The notes beneath the pieces were generated by a model that was given only the letters and a program-made list of their open reading frames with translations, did not search any database and was not told the DNA's origin. The translations under genes were made by a program, and so were the position numbers. Source: JABDII01 sp041576235 (lineage in GTDB: Bacteria; Gemmatimonadota; Gemmatimonadetes; Gemmatimonadales; GWC2-71-9). From it: a stretch of 13,388 nucleotides of DNA. Numbering within the stretch: the stretch's first letter is position 1; every line of letters starts with the position of its first letter. The stretch lies in contig JBFGLJ010000074.1 in NCBI GenBank assembly GCA_041576235.1, forward strand, positions 1 to 13,388, written 5' to 3'. Below, one piece after another: positions 6,986 through 13,388 of the stretch.

Positions 6986-7828
6986 CTATGAACGCTCCGA
7001 GGGGTCCGCGTCGGCGAGAAACTCGGCGATCAATCTCGGGTAGCGGCTCCCCGCGACCGCGTAGGTGCTGTTGTGATCCGCGCCCTCGATGGGCACGAGG
7101 ATACCCGCCTGGCTCCTCTCGGCCAGGGCCTGGCCCATGGCGATCGGCGCGATGCGGTCGCGGGTCCCATGGAGTACGAGCACCGGGGCGTCGACTCGGC
7201 TGGCGCGGGCCGAGTTGTCCATGGTCATACGGGTGAGGAACGACGGAAAGATGGGGTAGTGGACCCGGGCCATGGCCCGGGCGGAGGTGAAGGGGGAGTC
7301 GAGGATCACGGCGGTCACCGGCCGGGTCGCAGCCAGGTAGAGCGCCGGGACGCTGCCCAGCGATCGGCCATAGATGGCGATGCGGCCCGAATCGATGTCG
7401 GGGCGAGTCCTCAGGAACTCCCACGCGCTCTCGGCGTCACGGTAGAGATTTCCCTCGGTGGGCGAGCCGCTGTTTTGCCCGTAGCCGCGGTAGTCCAGCA
7501 GCAACAGCCCGTAACCCGGCGGTTGGAGCTCGCCGATCACGGGCGCGAGCGCCGCGACCGTCTCCGCGTTGCCGTAGAACCACAACAGGCCGGGCGCCGG
7601 TTGTGTGGTGGGGGGGTGCGGCGGCAGGAACCAGCCGTAGAGGGTCACCCCGCCGGCCCCGTGAACGGCGACCACCTCGCCCCGGTCGTGGCCGTAGGCC
7701 TCGGGTCTCGGGACGCCCGCACGGGGGGCCACGAAGACCATGCGTGTTTGGGTGAGCCACAACAACACAGCGAAGAGGAGGTAGGCGAGGACAATCACCC
7801 CGCCCAGCCGCACGAGCACGGTCCACAT
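6986..7828 (-). CDS. Membrane-anchored alpha/beta hydrolase
   Basis: Protein of 280 aa. A single hydrophobic segment (about 5-26, VLVRLGGVIVLAYLLFAVLLWL) anchors an alpha/beta-hydrolase domain, probably facing the periplasm. The fold signatures are WFYGNAET (83-90, oxyanion region), LLLDYRGYGQNSGSPTEGN (109-127), the nucleophile elbow YGRSLGS with S156, LVLHGTRDRIAP with D224, and GADHN with H252. These give a complete Ser-Asp-His triad. The layout matches serine hydrolases of the Bem46/YfhR-like group, whose natural substrates are mostly unknown. The ATG at 7828 opens just before the membrane segment; its ribosome binding site is weak. It lies 116 bases downstream of the TonB receptor with a hairpin between, so it may have its own promoter. 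Confidence 0.87.
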   Translation of the reverse strand: MWTVLVRLGGVIVLAYLLFAVLLWLTQTRMVFVAPRAGVPRPEAYGHDRGEVVAVHGAGGVTLYGWFLPPHPPTTQPAPGLLWFYGNAETVAALAPVIGELQPPGYGLLLLDYRGYGQNSGSPTEGNLYRDAESAWEFLRTRPDIDSGRIAIYGRSLGSVPALYLAATRPVTAVILDSPFTSARAMARVHYPIFPSFLTRMTMDNSARASRVDAPVLVLHGTRDRIAPIAMGQALAERSQAGILVPIEGADHNSTYAVAGSRYPRLIAEFLADADPSERS

Positions 7829-7877
7829 GCCTGCAATCTGCTGGCCGGCGATGGGCGCCGCCAGCCGAGATGCCGGA

Positions 7878-7924
7878 AGACATCCGCCCGGCCTCGCGGG
7901 GAGGCGAAGCCGGGGCGGATGTCT
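7878..7924 (-). terminator. Long hairpin after the TonB-dependent receptor, probable terminator without a T-run
   Basis: AGACATCCGCCC and its complement near 7913-7924 form a 12-bp stem. After one bulged base it extends by three more G-C pairs (GGC with GCC), around a loop of about 16 bases. It starts 20 bases after the receptor stop codon at 7945, a typical terminator position. No run of T follows on the minus strand, so release would need Rho or a hairpin-only mechanism. It could also protect the 3' end of the receptor mRNA. Confidence 0.5.
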
Positions 7925-7944
7925 CCGAGACCGCGGGGACAACT

Positions 7945-10515
7945 CTAGAAGGTGGCGGTGATGCCTCCGAGAACCCGCCGGCCGATGACCGAGCCGCCGA
8001 ACAGGTGGTATCGCTCCTGGTCGAACAGGTTGGTCACGGTGCCGTGGACGCGGATGTAGTTGTTGATACGATACCCCGCGCTCAAGTTCACCGTTTCGCT
8101 GGACGGGACGGTGCCTTGGAAGATTCCGGCGGCCCATTCATAGCCATCGACCAACCGGAGACTTAGTTCGGCGTCGACCCCCTCGAGGCCGCTGTAGGCC
8201 AGGGCCAGGTTGCTCTTGTGCTTTGGGGTGTTGGGTTCGAGAACGTCACCAGCAGCCAAGCCCTTGATCTGCTCCCTGAAGAAGTTGGTGTCGAAGAAGG
8301 TGTACGAGCCGTCGAATCGAAGTTCATCGACGAGCTGAACCCCAAAGCCAAGCTCGAATCCTCTTTGCTTCACCTCCCCAGCGTTGGCGTAGGAGACCAC
8401 GATCGCTGTTGCGCCATCGACCCGCGTGAGCCCGAAGGCTGCGGTGAGTTGGTTTGCGGCGAGGAGTTGACTCCGCACCGCATCCTCGAGTAATGAGTCG
8501 AACGGCGCGGGCACGGCTGCGGGCGCAGTCCATGCCCCGTAGGTTGGATTCACTCCAGGCAAGAGGTCCGTGACGAAGTTGGTGATCTTGCTCTGGAAGA
8601 GGTCGACGCTGACATATACTCGGTCCCCTATGCTTCCCTTGTAGCCGATTTCCCAGCCCGTGACTTCCTCGACACCGAGGTCCGCATTGCCCAATGCTAG
8701 GACCGGCACAGCCGACGAACTTCCCCCCGGCGCGCCGGCGAAGAGCTCGCCACTCGGCACACCCGCGAGGGCGGGGCCGAGTGCTGAGGCACGGAGACCG
8801 GCCTCGAGTGCTGCGAAGTCGGCCGGAGGGCCCGCCGCGGCGCGGAGGAAAAACTCGGAGTAATTGGGCACCTGAAAGGCTTGATTGAAGGTGACCCGGA
8901 TCGAGTGGTCGGGGGTCGGACTGTACACCAGCGCGGCCTTGGGAGAATACTCGCTATCGTGAAGATCGGCATCGTCGAATCGGAGTGCGGCGACCGCCTT
9001 GAGCTCGGGGATCACCTTAAACTCGACCTGGCCGTACGCGGAATAGGAGTTGTCGCTCCGATCATCGTCTCTGAGGTCCATCAGGGTGCCCTCAGTATCG
9101 ACCTTGTAGTTCCGAAACGACGCGCCGACCACCACGCGTGCCCGATCTTCCAAGAAACTGCGGTTGGTCTGTCCTTCGAAATGGAAGATCGCCGAGGTTT
9201 CCAGCAGTGGGGCGCCGCTTGCCAGTGATACCTGATCCTCGTTGGTGTTTCGCCCCGTGTACCAGGCCGAGAGATTGAACCGATCGGCCGCCCAGGCGGC
9301 GCGTACCCAGGGCTTGGTTCCCTTCTGCACCTGCACCCGACCAATACCCGTCACGAAGACTTCGTTCTCAACCCTGGTGGCTCCGCCATCGATCGAGAAC
9401 ACCGATCCGTCGTTGGCGTAGTAATCGAAACGGGCGCTGCCATAAATATTCCGTAAGTCGTCAGGGTCTCCGCTGGCTGATACCCCGGGCGAGGATGTCT
9501 GCCCGCTCAGCGGGACCAGTTCGGGGGTGGCCAATGAATCGGGCAAAGGAGCTCCATCGGCAGCCTCGGCATATTCGTCACGCCAGTCTCCCAGCCCGGT
9601 CCGCGACCGCGTGAAAGTATCGCTTTGATAGAATCCGGCATTGATGCGGTATCCGACCTGTCCCTCTCCGATCAGCCCTGCGTGGCGCAGGTCGGCCCGG
9701 AAGCTGCTCAACTCACCGCCGCCCAGGCTGACCTTGGTGCCCAGGATCTGGCGGGCGGCCGGCGTCACCATGTTGACCACGCCGCTGAAGGCATTGGCGC
9801 CGTACAGGGCCGACCCGGGTCCGCGCACCACCTCGACCCGGTCGAAGTCATCGAGCGGGACCGACAGGCCATTCCATTCTTGGGCGCCGAGGAAGGCGAT
9901 CGAGAGGTCGCGGCCGTCTTGGAGCACCAACACCCGCCGGTTGAGACTCGAATTGAGGCCCCGGGCGTTGACGTTGAAATCGTTGACCCCGCTCTGCACC
10001 ACGTCCAGCCCCGGCACCTGCTGCAGCGCGATGCCCGGCTGGCCGGTCACCGCCGCGGCTCGGAGGGTCGGTCGTGGGATCACCGCCACCGCCGCCGGCG
10101 CCTCGACCACCCGCTCGGGTGCTCGGGAGGGCGCCTCGACGGTCAACTCGCCGAGGGCGATCGGGGTCCGGGTCAGACGGGCGTTGGCGGTGACCGTTTG
10201 GCCGGCTTCGACGGTGACCGTTTGATCCACCGGGCCGTAGCCGAGCCAACGGAACTCGACGGTCTGAACCCCGGCAGGCACACGCCCAATGGTGTACTGG
10301 CCGGTGGTGGTGGTCACCGTCCGGAGGTTGGTGCCGCGGACCGCCACCGTGACACCTCTGAGCGCGTCCCCGTCCTCGGAGCGGGTCACCGAACCGGTCA
10401 CCACACCGGTTGCCTGGGCCGCCAGATTGGGAGCCGCGGCCAGCAGCGCCGAGAGCACGCCACCGGTCAGGAGGGTGCGGGTGGTCGCGAGACTTCGTCT
10501 AACAGAGTGTGGCAT
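7945..10515 (-). CDS. TonB-dependent outer membrane receptor with carboxypeptidase-regulatory-like N-domain
   Basis: Protein of 856 aa. The Sec signal peptide (1-35) ends LAAQA. A carboxypeptidase-regulatory-like beta-sandwich follows (about 36-115, from GVVTGSVTRSEDGDALRGVTV). ELTVEA (124-129) is a probable TonB box. The plug domain (about 135-255) contains VNARGLNSSLNRRVLVLQDG and VEVVRGPGSALYGANAFSGV. The rest is a 22-strand-type beta barrel ending in ...GGITATF with the terminal Phe used by the BAM complex. It takes up an unknown substrate using energy passed from the inner membrane by TonB-ExbBD. The ATG at 10515 is preceded by GAGGGA seven bases upstream and by the signal peptide; an earlier in-frame start lacks both. 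It is divergent from the cytochrome and nosZ genes. The barrel is not rich in His or Met, so a copper substrate is possible only by context. Confidence 0.93.
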   Translation of the reverse strand: MPHSVRRSLATTRTLLTGGVLSALLAAAPNLAAQATGVVTGSVTRSEDGDALRGVTVAVRGTNLRTVTTTTGQYTIGRVPAGVQTVEFRWLGYGPVDQTVTVEAGQTVTANARLTRTPIALGELTVEAPSRAPERVVEAPAAVAVIPRPTLRAAAVTGQPGIALQQVPGLDVVQSGVNDFNVNARGLNSSLNRRVLVLQDGRDLSIAFLGAQEWNGLSVPLDDFDRVEVVRGPGSALYGANAFSGVVNMVTPAARQILGTKVSLGGGELSSFRADLRHAGLIGEGQVGYRINAGFYQSDTFTRSRTGLGDWRDEYAEAADGAPLPDSLATPELVPLSGQTSSPGVSASGDPDDLRNIYGSARFDYYANDGSVFSIDGGATRVENEVFVTGIGRVQVQKGTKPWVRAAWAADRFNLSAWYTGRNTNEDQVSLASGAPLLETSAIFHFEGQTNRSFLEDRARVVVGASFRNYKVDTEGTLMDLRDDDRSDNSYSAYGQVEFKVIPELKAVAALRFDDADLHDSEYSPKAALVYSPTPDHSIRVTFNQAFQVPNYSEFFLRAAAGPPADFAALEAGLRASALGPALAGVPSGELFAGAPGGSSSAVPVLALGNADLGVEEVTGWEIGYKGSIGDRVYVSVDLFQSKITNFVTDLLPGVNPTYGAWTAPAAVPAPFDSLLEDAVRSQLLAANQLTAAFGLTRVDGATAIVVSYANAGEVKQRGFELGFGVQLVDELRFDGSYTFFDTNFFREQIKGLAAGDVLEPNTPKHKSNLALAYSGLEGVDAELSLRLVDGYEWAAGIFQGTVPSSETVNLSAGYRINNYIRVHGTVTNLFDQERYHLFGGSVIGRRVLGGITATF

Positions 10516-10599
10516 AGCGAGATCCCTCGATTGAAGGACATGTGCGCGAACCAAGATGCACTGTTTGAGCGCAATTGGAAAGCCGATTCACTCTAATCC

Positions 10600-10612
10600 A
10601 TTGTTTCACAAT
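10600..10612. promoter_or_regulatory. Palindrome upstream of the TonB receptor
   Basis: ATTGT, TTC, ACAAT is a perfect 5-base inverted repeat with a three-base centre, 85 bases before the receptor ATG. The position suits an operator or the -35 region of the receptor promoter; TTGTGA on the minus strand is a possible -35, but no good -10 follows at 17 bases. Confidence 0.3.
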
Positions 10613-10701
10613 CTTTTACCCGGTTGTTCCTCGACGGATTCTCGACCCCTCGAGGGGCCGCTCGCGGTTACCCGGCCGGGCGACAGGTGGAACGGGGGTA
10701 A

Positions 10702-10737
10702 TCCTTGATATAAGCATGATAATATAAGTATTTTTAG
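10702..10737 (+). promoter_or_regulatory. AT-rich island, probable promoter core for the cytochrome c-nosZ unit
   Basis: 28 of 36 bases are A or T, in sharp contrast to the GC-rich surroundings. On the plus strand TTGATA (10705-10710) could be a -35, with TATTTT (10729-10734) a weak -10 at 18 bases. ATATAAG occurs twice (10708-10714 and 10722-10728) as a direct repeat 14 bases apart. The island may also serve the minus-strand receptor, since it lies about 190 bases from its start. Exact start sites cannot be fixed from sequence. Confidence 0.4.
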
Positions 10738-10765
10738 CACCCCAAGGATGGGGGGATCGTCATGT

Positions 10766-10781
10766 ATGAAGACATCTTCAT
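10766..10781. promoter_or_regulatory. 16-base palindrome upstream of cytochrome c-nosZ
   Basis: ATGAAGA, CA, TCTTCAT is a perfect inverted repeat with 7-base arms. It lies 35 to 50 bases downstream of the putative promoter core and about 97 bases before the cytochrome ATG, a position suited to a repressor site. It does not match the FNR/NnrR consensus. The cognate regulator is unknown. Confidence 0.42.
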
Positions 10782-10825
10782 GAACGCTTCACCGCGGGAA
10801 GGCGGGTCCGGCGGTTAGCTTGGCC

Positions 10826-10843
10826 ACCGATTCCGGAACCGGT
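10826..10843. promoter_or_regulatory. 18-base near-perfect palindrome just before the cytochrome c gene
   Basis: ACCGATTCCGGAACCGGT is an inverted repeat with one mismatched pair (A at 10830 against C at 10839). It ends 34 bases before the cytochrome ATG, probably within the mRNA leader. It could bind a protein as DNA or fold as a hairpin in the leader. Confidence 0.38.
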
Positions 10844-10877
10844 TCTCGTTCCCCATCCCCGACATGCGAGGGAGAGC

Positions 10878-11342
10878 ATGCCCCGACGTGCCGTCGCTTC
10901 TCTGATCGTCGTCCTTGTCTCGGCCGGGTGCGGCGGTGACGCCCCCGCGCCTGCGGCCCGCGACACCGCCCGAGCGCCGGCGTCCGGCGCGCTGAGCGCC
11001 TTTCAACAGGAGCACGGGATCGGGCCGGTGACCGAGGCGATCACCTTGGGCCCCATCGACGAGGGACTGGCCGAGCAGGGCGAGGCGCTCTTCGAGACCA
11101 AGTGCTCGGCCTGCCACAAGCTTGGCGAGCGCTATGTGGGGCCGGCGGTCGGCGACGTCTTGGCCCGGCGCTCCCCCACCTTTGTGATGAACATGATCCT
11201 CAATCCCCAGGAGATGTACGAACGCCACCCCGCGGTCAAACAAATGTTGGCGGAATACATGTCGTACATGCCCAATCAAAACTTGACCCGAGATGAGGCC
11301 CGGGCGGTGGTCGAATATCTGAGACACGAAAACGCAGAGTGA
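10878..11342 (+). CDS. Monoheme cytochrome c lipoprotein encoded with nosZ
   Basis: Protein of 154 aa. A short hydrophobic signal (5-17) ends SAGC, with C18 the likely lipidated cysteine, so the mature protein is probably membrane-tethered and periplasmic. A Pro/Ala-rich linker follows. One haem c site, CSACH (C76, C79, H80), is present with M128 or M131 (YMSYMPNQ) as the likely axial ligand. The fold is class I cytochrome c with a C-terminal helix EARAVVEYLRH. It probably passes electrons from the quinol/cytochrome chain to NosZ; clade II nos clusters often carry such cytochromes (nosC1/nosC2), but I cannot assign it to either. The ATG at 10878 has GAGGGAG just upstream. It ends 65 bases before the chosen nosZ ATG, so the two are almost certainly co-transcribed. 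Confidence 0.9.
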   Translation: MPRRAVASLIVVLVSAGCGGDAPAPAARDTARAPASGALSAFQQEHGIGPVTEAITLGPIDEGLAEQGEALFETKCSACHKLGERYVGPAVGDVLARRSPTFVMNMILNPQEMYERHPAVKQMLAEYMSYMPNQNLTRDEARAVVEYLRHENAE

Positions 11343-11407
11343 CAGACCGTGCCCCCGATGCTCGGGAACCACATGTCGCTGCCACGTTCACCTTCATGGA
11401 GGTCGTT

Positions 11408-13360
11408 ATGTCGCGTCGTGTGAGGGGGACCACCGGAATCGCCGTGGCGCTGGTGGCCATGCTCACGTTGGCGTGCGGAACCGGCGAGTCGTCGCTCGGC
11501 GCCGCCGGTGATGCCGCTTCACAGGTGTACGTCGCACCCGGCGAGTACGATGAGTTCTATCTCTTCACGTCGGGTGGGTTCAGTGGGCAATTGGGCGTGT
11601 ATGGCTTGCCCTCGGGCCGCCTGTTCAAGCAGGTCCCCGTGTTCTCGCAGTACCCCGAAAACGGTTGGGGCTACAACGAACAAACCAAGGCCATGCTGAA
11701 TACCAGCTACGGCTTCATCCCATGGGACGATTCACACCATCCCGAGTTGTCCATGACCGATGGGGTGCCGGACGGGCGTTGGATCTTCATCAATGGCAAC
11801 AACACACCCCGAATCGCTCGGATCGATCTCTCGACGTTCGAGACGGTGGAGATCATCGAGATCCCCAATTCCGCCGGCAACCACGCCTCGCCGTTCGTGA
11901 CGCAGAACACGGAGTACACGGTTGCGGCGACGCGCTTCAGCGTGCCGACGCCGCAGCGCGACGTCCCCATCAGCACGTACAAGGAGAACTTTGCGGGTCT
12001 GTTGAGCTTCACCAAGGTCGATCCCGCCACGGGTCGGATGGCCCTGGCCTTCCAGGTCGAGATGCCGGGATTCGACTATGATCTCTCCCATTCCGGGAAG
12101 GGACCGTCGCACGGCTGGTCGTTCTTTACCTCGTACAACAGCGAGCAAGCCAACACCTTGAAGGAGGTGAACGCCTCGCAGAACGACAAGGACTTCATCG
12201 CTGCGGTCCACTGGCAGCGTGCCGAGGAATGCATCGCCCAAGGCCAATCGGAGCAGCGGCCGGCGCGGTATGCGCACAACTATATGGACGAGCGCCACAT
12301 CGCCGTCTCGGAAATGCTGTCGGGCGTGACGGTCACCAATGTCACCCTCTGCCCGGGCCTGGTGTACTATCTCCCGACCCCGAAGTCCCCGCATGGCGTT
12401 GATGTGGATCCCACGGGAGAATACATCGCGGCGGGGGGCAAGCTGGCCGCGGTCATCCCGGTGCATTCGTTCTCCAAGATGATCCAAGCCATCGAGAACG
12501 AGGACTTCGAGGGCGAGGTCTCCGGCATCCCGGTACTGCGCTACGAGTCGGTCATCGCGGGCGAAGTCCAGGACCCCGGGCTCGGCCCGCTGCACACTGA
12601 ATTCGATGGCAAGGGATTCGCCTACACCTCGATGTTCCTGTCGTCGGAGATCACCAAGTGGAGCCTCGAAGACTTCACCGTGGTCGACAAGATCCCGACC
12701 TACTACTCCATTGGCCACCTTGGCATCCCCGGCGGCGACTCCCGCCAGCCCTGGGGCAAGTACGTGGTGGCACTCAACAAGATCACCAAGGACCGGTATC
12801 TGCCCACGGGCCCCGAGCTGACGCAATCGGCCCAGCTCATCGACATCACCGGTCCCAAGATGCGGCTCTTGCTCGACTTCCCCACGGTTGGCGAGCCGCA
12901 CTACGCCCAGGCCCTGCCCGCCGAACTCATCCGGGACAAGCAGGTGCAGATGTACGATATCCGTGAGAACCTCGATCCGTACGCGGCCAAGAGTGAACGC
13001 GAGACCGGCGTGACCCGCCGCGGCCGGACGATCCACATCAAGATGACGGCCATCCGCACCCACTTCGTGCCGGATAACATCGAGGGCGTGCAAGTCGGCG
13101 ACTCGGTGTACTTCCACGTTACCAATCTGGAGCAGGATTGGGACGTCCCGCACGGCTTTGCCGTGATCGGCGCGCAGAACGCCGAGTTACTCATCATGCC
13201 GGGCCAGACCCGAACCCTGGTCTGGGTGCCCACCAAGCCGGGCGTGTTCCCGTTCTACTGCACCGACTTCTGCTCGGCGCTTCACCAGGAGATGCAAGGC
13301 TACATTCGAGTCTCCCCGCGAGGCTCATCGGTGCCCATCTCCTTCAACTCACCCAAGTAG
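11408..13360 (+). CDS. nosZ: Nitrous oxide reductase, clade II (Sec-type)
   Basis: Protein of 650 aa that reduces N2O to N2 in the periplasm. The seven-bladed propeller carries the seven CuZ histidines: H110 and H111 (DDSHHPELS), H159 (GNHASP), H329 (SPHGVDV), H396 (LGPLHTEFD), H437 (IGHLG) and H498 (GEPHY). The C-terminal cupredoxin domain carries CuA: H582 (DVPHGF), C618, C622, H626 and M629 in FYCTDFCSALHQEM. The signal peptide has no twin-arginine motif and ends LTLAC (C23), so it is Sec-type and possibly lipidated. Both features, and DSHHPE, fit clade II. The ATG at 11408 was chosen for GGAGGT at 11398-11403. A GTG at 11339 overlaps the cytochrome stop, but the leader it adds would spoil the signal peptide. 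The nosBDFYL-type maturation genes are not in the window. Confidence 0.97.
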   Translation: MSRRVRGTTGIAVALVAMLTLACGTGESSLGAAGDAASQVYVAPGEYDEFYLFTSGGFSGQLGVYGLPSGRLFKQVPVFSQYPENGWGYNEQTKAMLNTSYGFIPWDDSHHPELSMTDGVPDGRWIFINGNNTPRIARIDLSTFETVEIIEIPNSAGNHASPFVTQNTEYTVAATRFSVPTPQRDVPISTYKENFAGLLSFTKVDPATGRMALAFQVEMPGFDYDLSHSGKGPSHGWSFFTSYNSEQANTLKEVNASQNDKDFIAAVHWQRAEECIAQGQSEQRPARYAHNYMDERHIAVSEMLSGVTVTNVTLCPGLVYYLPTPKSPHGVDVDPTGEYIAAGGKLAAVIPVHSFSKMIQAIENEDFEGEVSGIPVLRYESVIAGEVQDPGLGPLHTEFDGKGFAYTSMFLSSEITKWSLEDFTVVDKIPTYYSIGHLGIPGGDSRQPWGKYVVALNKITKDRYLPTGPELTQSAQLIDITGPKMRLLLDFPTVGEPHYAQALPAELIRDKQVQMYDIRENLDPYAAKSERETGVTRRGRTIHIKMTAIRTHFVPDNIEGVQVGDSVYFHVTNLEQDWDVPHGFAVIGAQNAELLIMPGQTRTLVWVPTKPGVFPFYCTDFCSALHQEMQGYIRVSPRGSSVPISFNSPK

Positions 13361-13388
13361 CGGGCGTGTGGGTGGCCGGGCACGTCCC
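13361..13388. other. Start of the region downstream of nosZ
   Basis: Only 28 bases remain after the nosZ stop. I see no ribosome binding site, start codon or terminator hairpin in them. Further nos genes would be expected beyond the edge. Confidence 0.5.

Larger units (their letters stand above)
10516..10877. promoter_or_regulatory. Divergent intergenic region between the TonB receptor and the nosZ transcription unit
   Basis: This 362-base stretch has no long gene and must hold the promoters for both directions. It contains an AT-rich island (10702-10737), four palindromes (10600-10612, 10646-10657, 10766-10781 and 10826-10843) and one possible 18-codon reading frame (10762-10818). CCCCTCGAGGGG at 10646-10657 is a perfect 12-base palindrome. 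I see no canonical FNR/NnrR box (TTGAT-N4-ATCAA) and no B12-riboswitch signature. Confidence 0.6.

Noticed and set aside
8440..8840. His/Met-rich copper-binding motifs in the receptor
   Set aside because: The protein has few His and Met residues and no clusters, so a copper role rests only on gene position.
9625..10596. Plus-strand open frame of 323 codons opposite the TonB receptor
   Set aside because: It is antisense to the receptor signal peptide, plug and barrel, and its composition (rich in Arg, Gly, His) is typical of a shadow frame.
10705..10720. TTGAT at 10705 as half of an FNR/NnrR box
   Set aside because: No ATCAA or GTCAA half-site follows at the required spacing.
10516..10740. 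Cobalamin riboswitch before the TonB receptor
   Set aside because: I looked for the B12 box and the GCCACTG element on the minus strand and saw neither, and the space holds no matching stem order.
10740..10753. CCCC-AAGGAT-GGGG as a terminator hairpin
   Set aside because: The stem is only four pairs and no T-run follows on either strand in the right place; the plus-strand T-run comes before it.
11732..13153. Long open frame of 473 codons on the minus strand opposite nosZ
   Set aside because: It lies wholly antisense to a confidently identified gene, has no recognisable motif, and such frames are expected opposite GC-rich coding sequence.
1..13388. Insertion sequences, CRISPR arrays, tRNA or rRNA genes, phage genes
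   Set aside because: I saw no transposase or integrase motifs, no regularly spaced repeats and no tRNA-like cloverleaf; base composition is even apart from the short AT-rich island.

Overview
The window is a GC-rich, gene-dense stretch of bacterial chromosome with no mobile element, RNA gene or CRISPR array that I can see. The best guess for the host is a Gemmatimonadota-like soil or wastewater bacterium. This rests on the very high GC at third codon positions, a Sec-type (clade II) nitrous oxide reductase, and a long TonB-dependent receptor with an N-terminal carboxypeptidase-regulatory-like domain. The phylum assignment is inference from gene style, not proof.

Layout. All genes from the left edge to about 10515 lie on the minus strand. 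The last two, from 10878 onward, lie on the plus strand and read away from a 362-bp divergent intergenic region. In transcription order, the minus strand carries a TonB-dependent receptor (10515 to 7945), a hairpin, and a membrane-anchored alpha/beta hydrolase (7828 to 6986). After a 144-bp gap comes a tightly packed run of eight genes: frdA, frdB, frdC, frdD, a small TPR-like protein, a glycerophosphodiester phosphodiesterase-family protein, a putative zinc metallopeptidase and a D-Ala-D-Ala-ligase-like ATP-grasp enzyme. Many junctions overlap by 1 to 25 bases, and two are ATGA overlaps, so most of this run is probably one operon. A coding-like start may continue off the left edge.

The plus strand carries a monoheme cytochrome c lipoprotein followed by nosZ, which ends 28 bases before the window does. 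The rest of the nos cluster (nosB, D, F, Y, L and so on) would be expected just beyond the right edge.

How the genes work together. Fumarate reductase / succinate dehydrogenase (E. coli type, with two haem-free membrane subunits) and N2O reductase are both respiratory enzymes at or near the inner membrane. Their proximity suggests a block for anaerobic or micro-oxic respiration. The receptor diverging from nosZ may import a nutrient or metal, but the substrate cannot be read from its sequence. The ATP-grasp plus metallopeptidase pair is the least explained part and the best candidate for an undescribed system. The divergent intergenic region is rich in palindromes and probably holds the promoters and operators of nosZ and the receptor.
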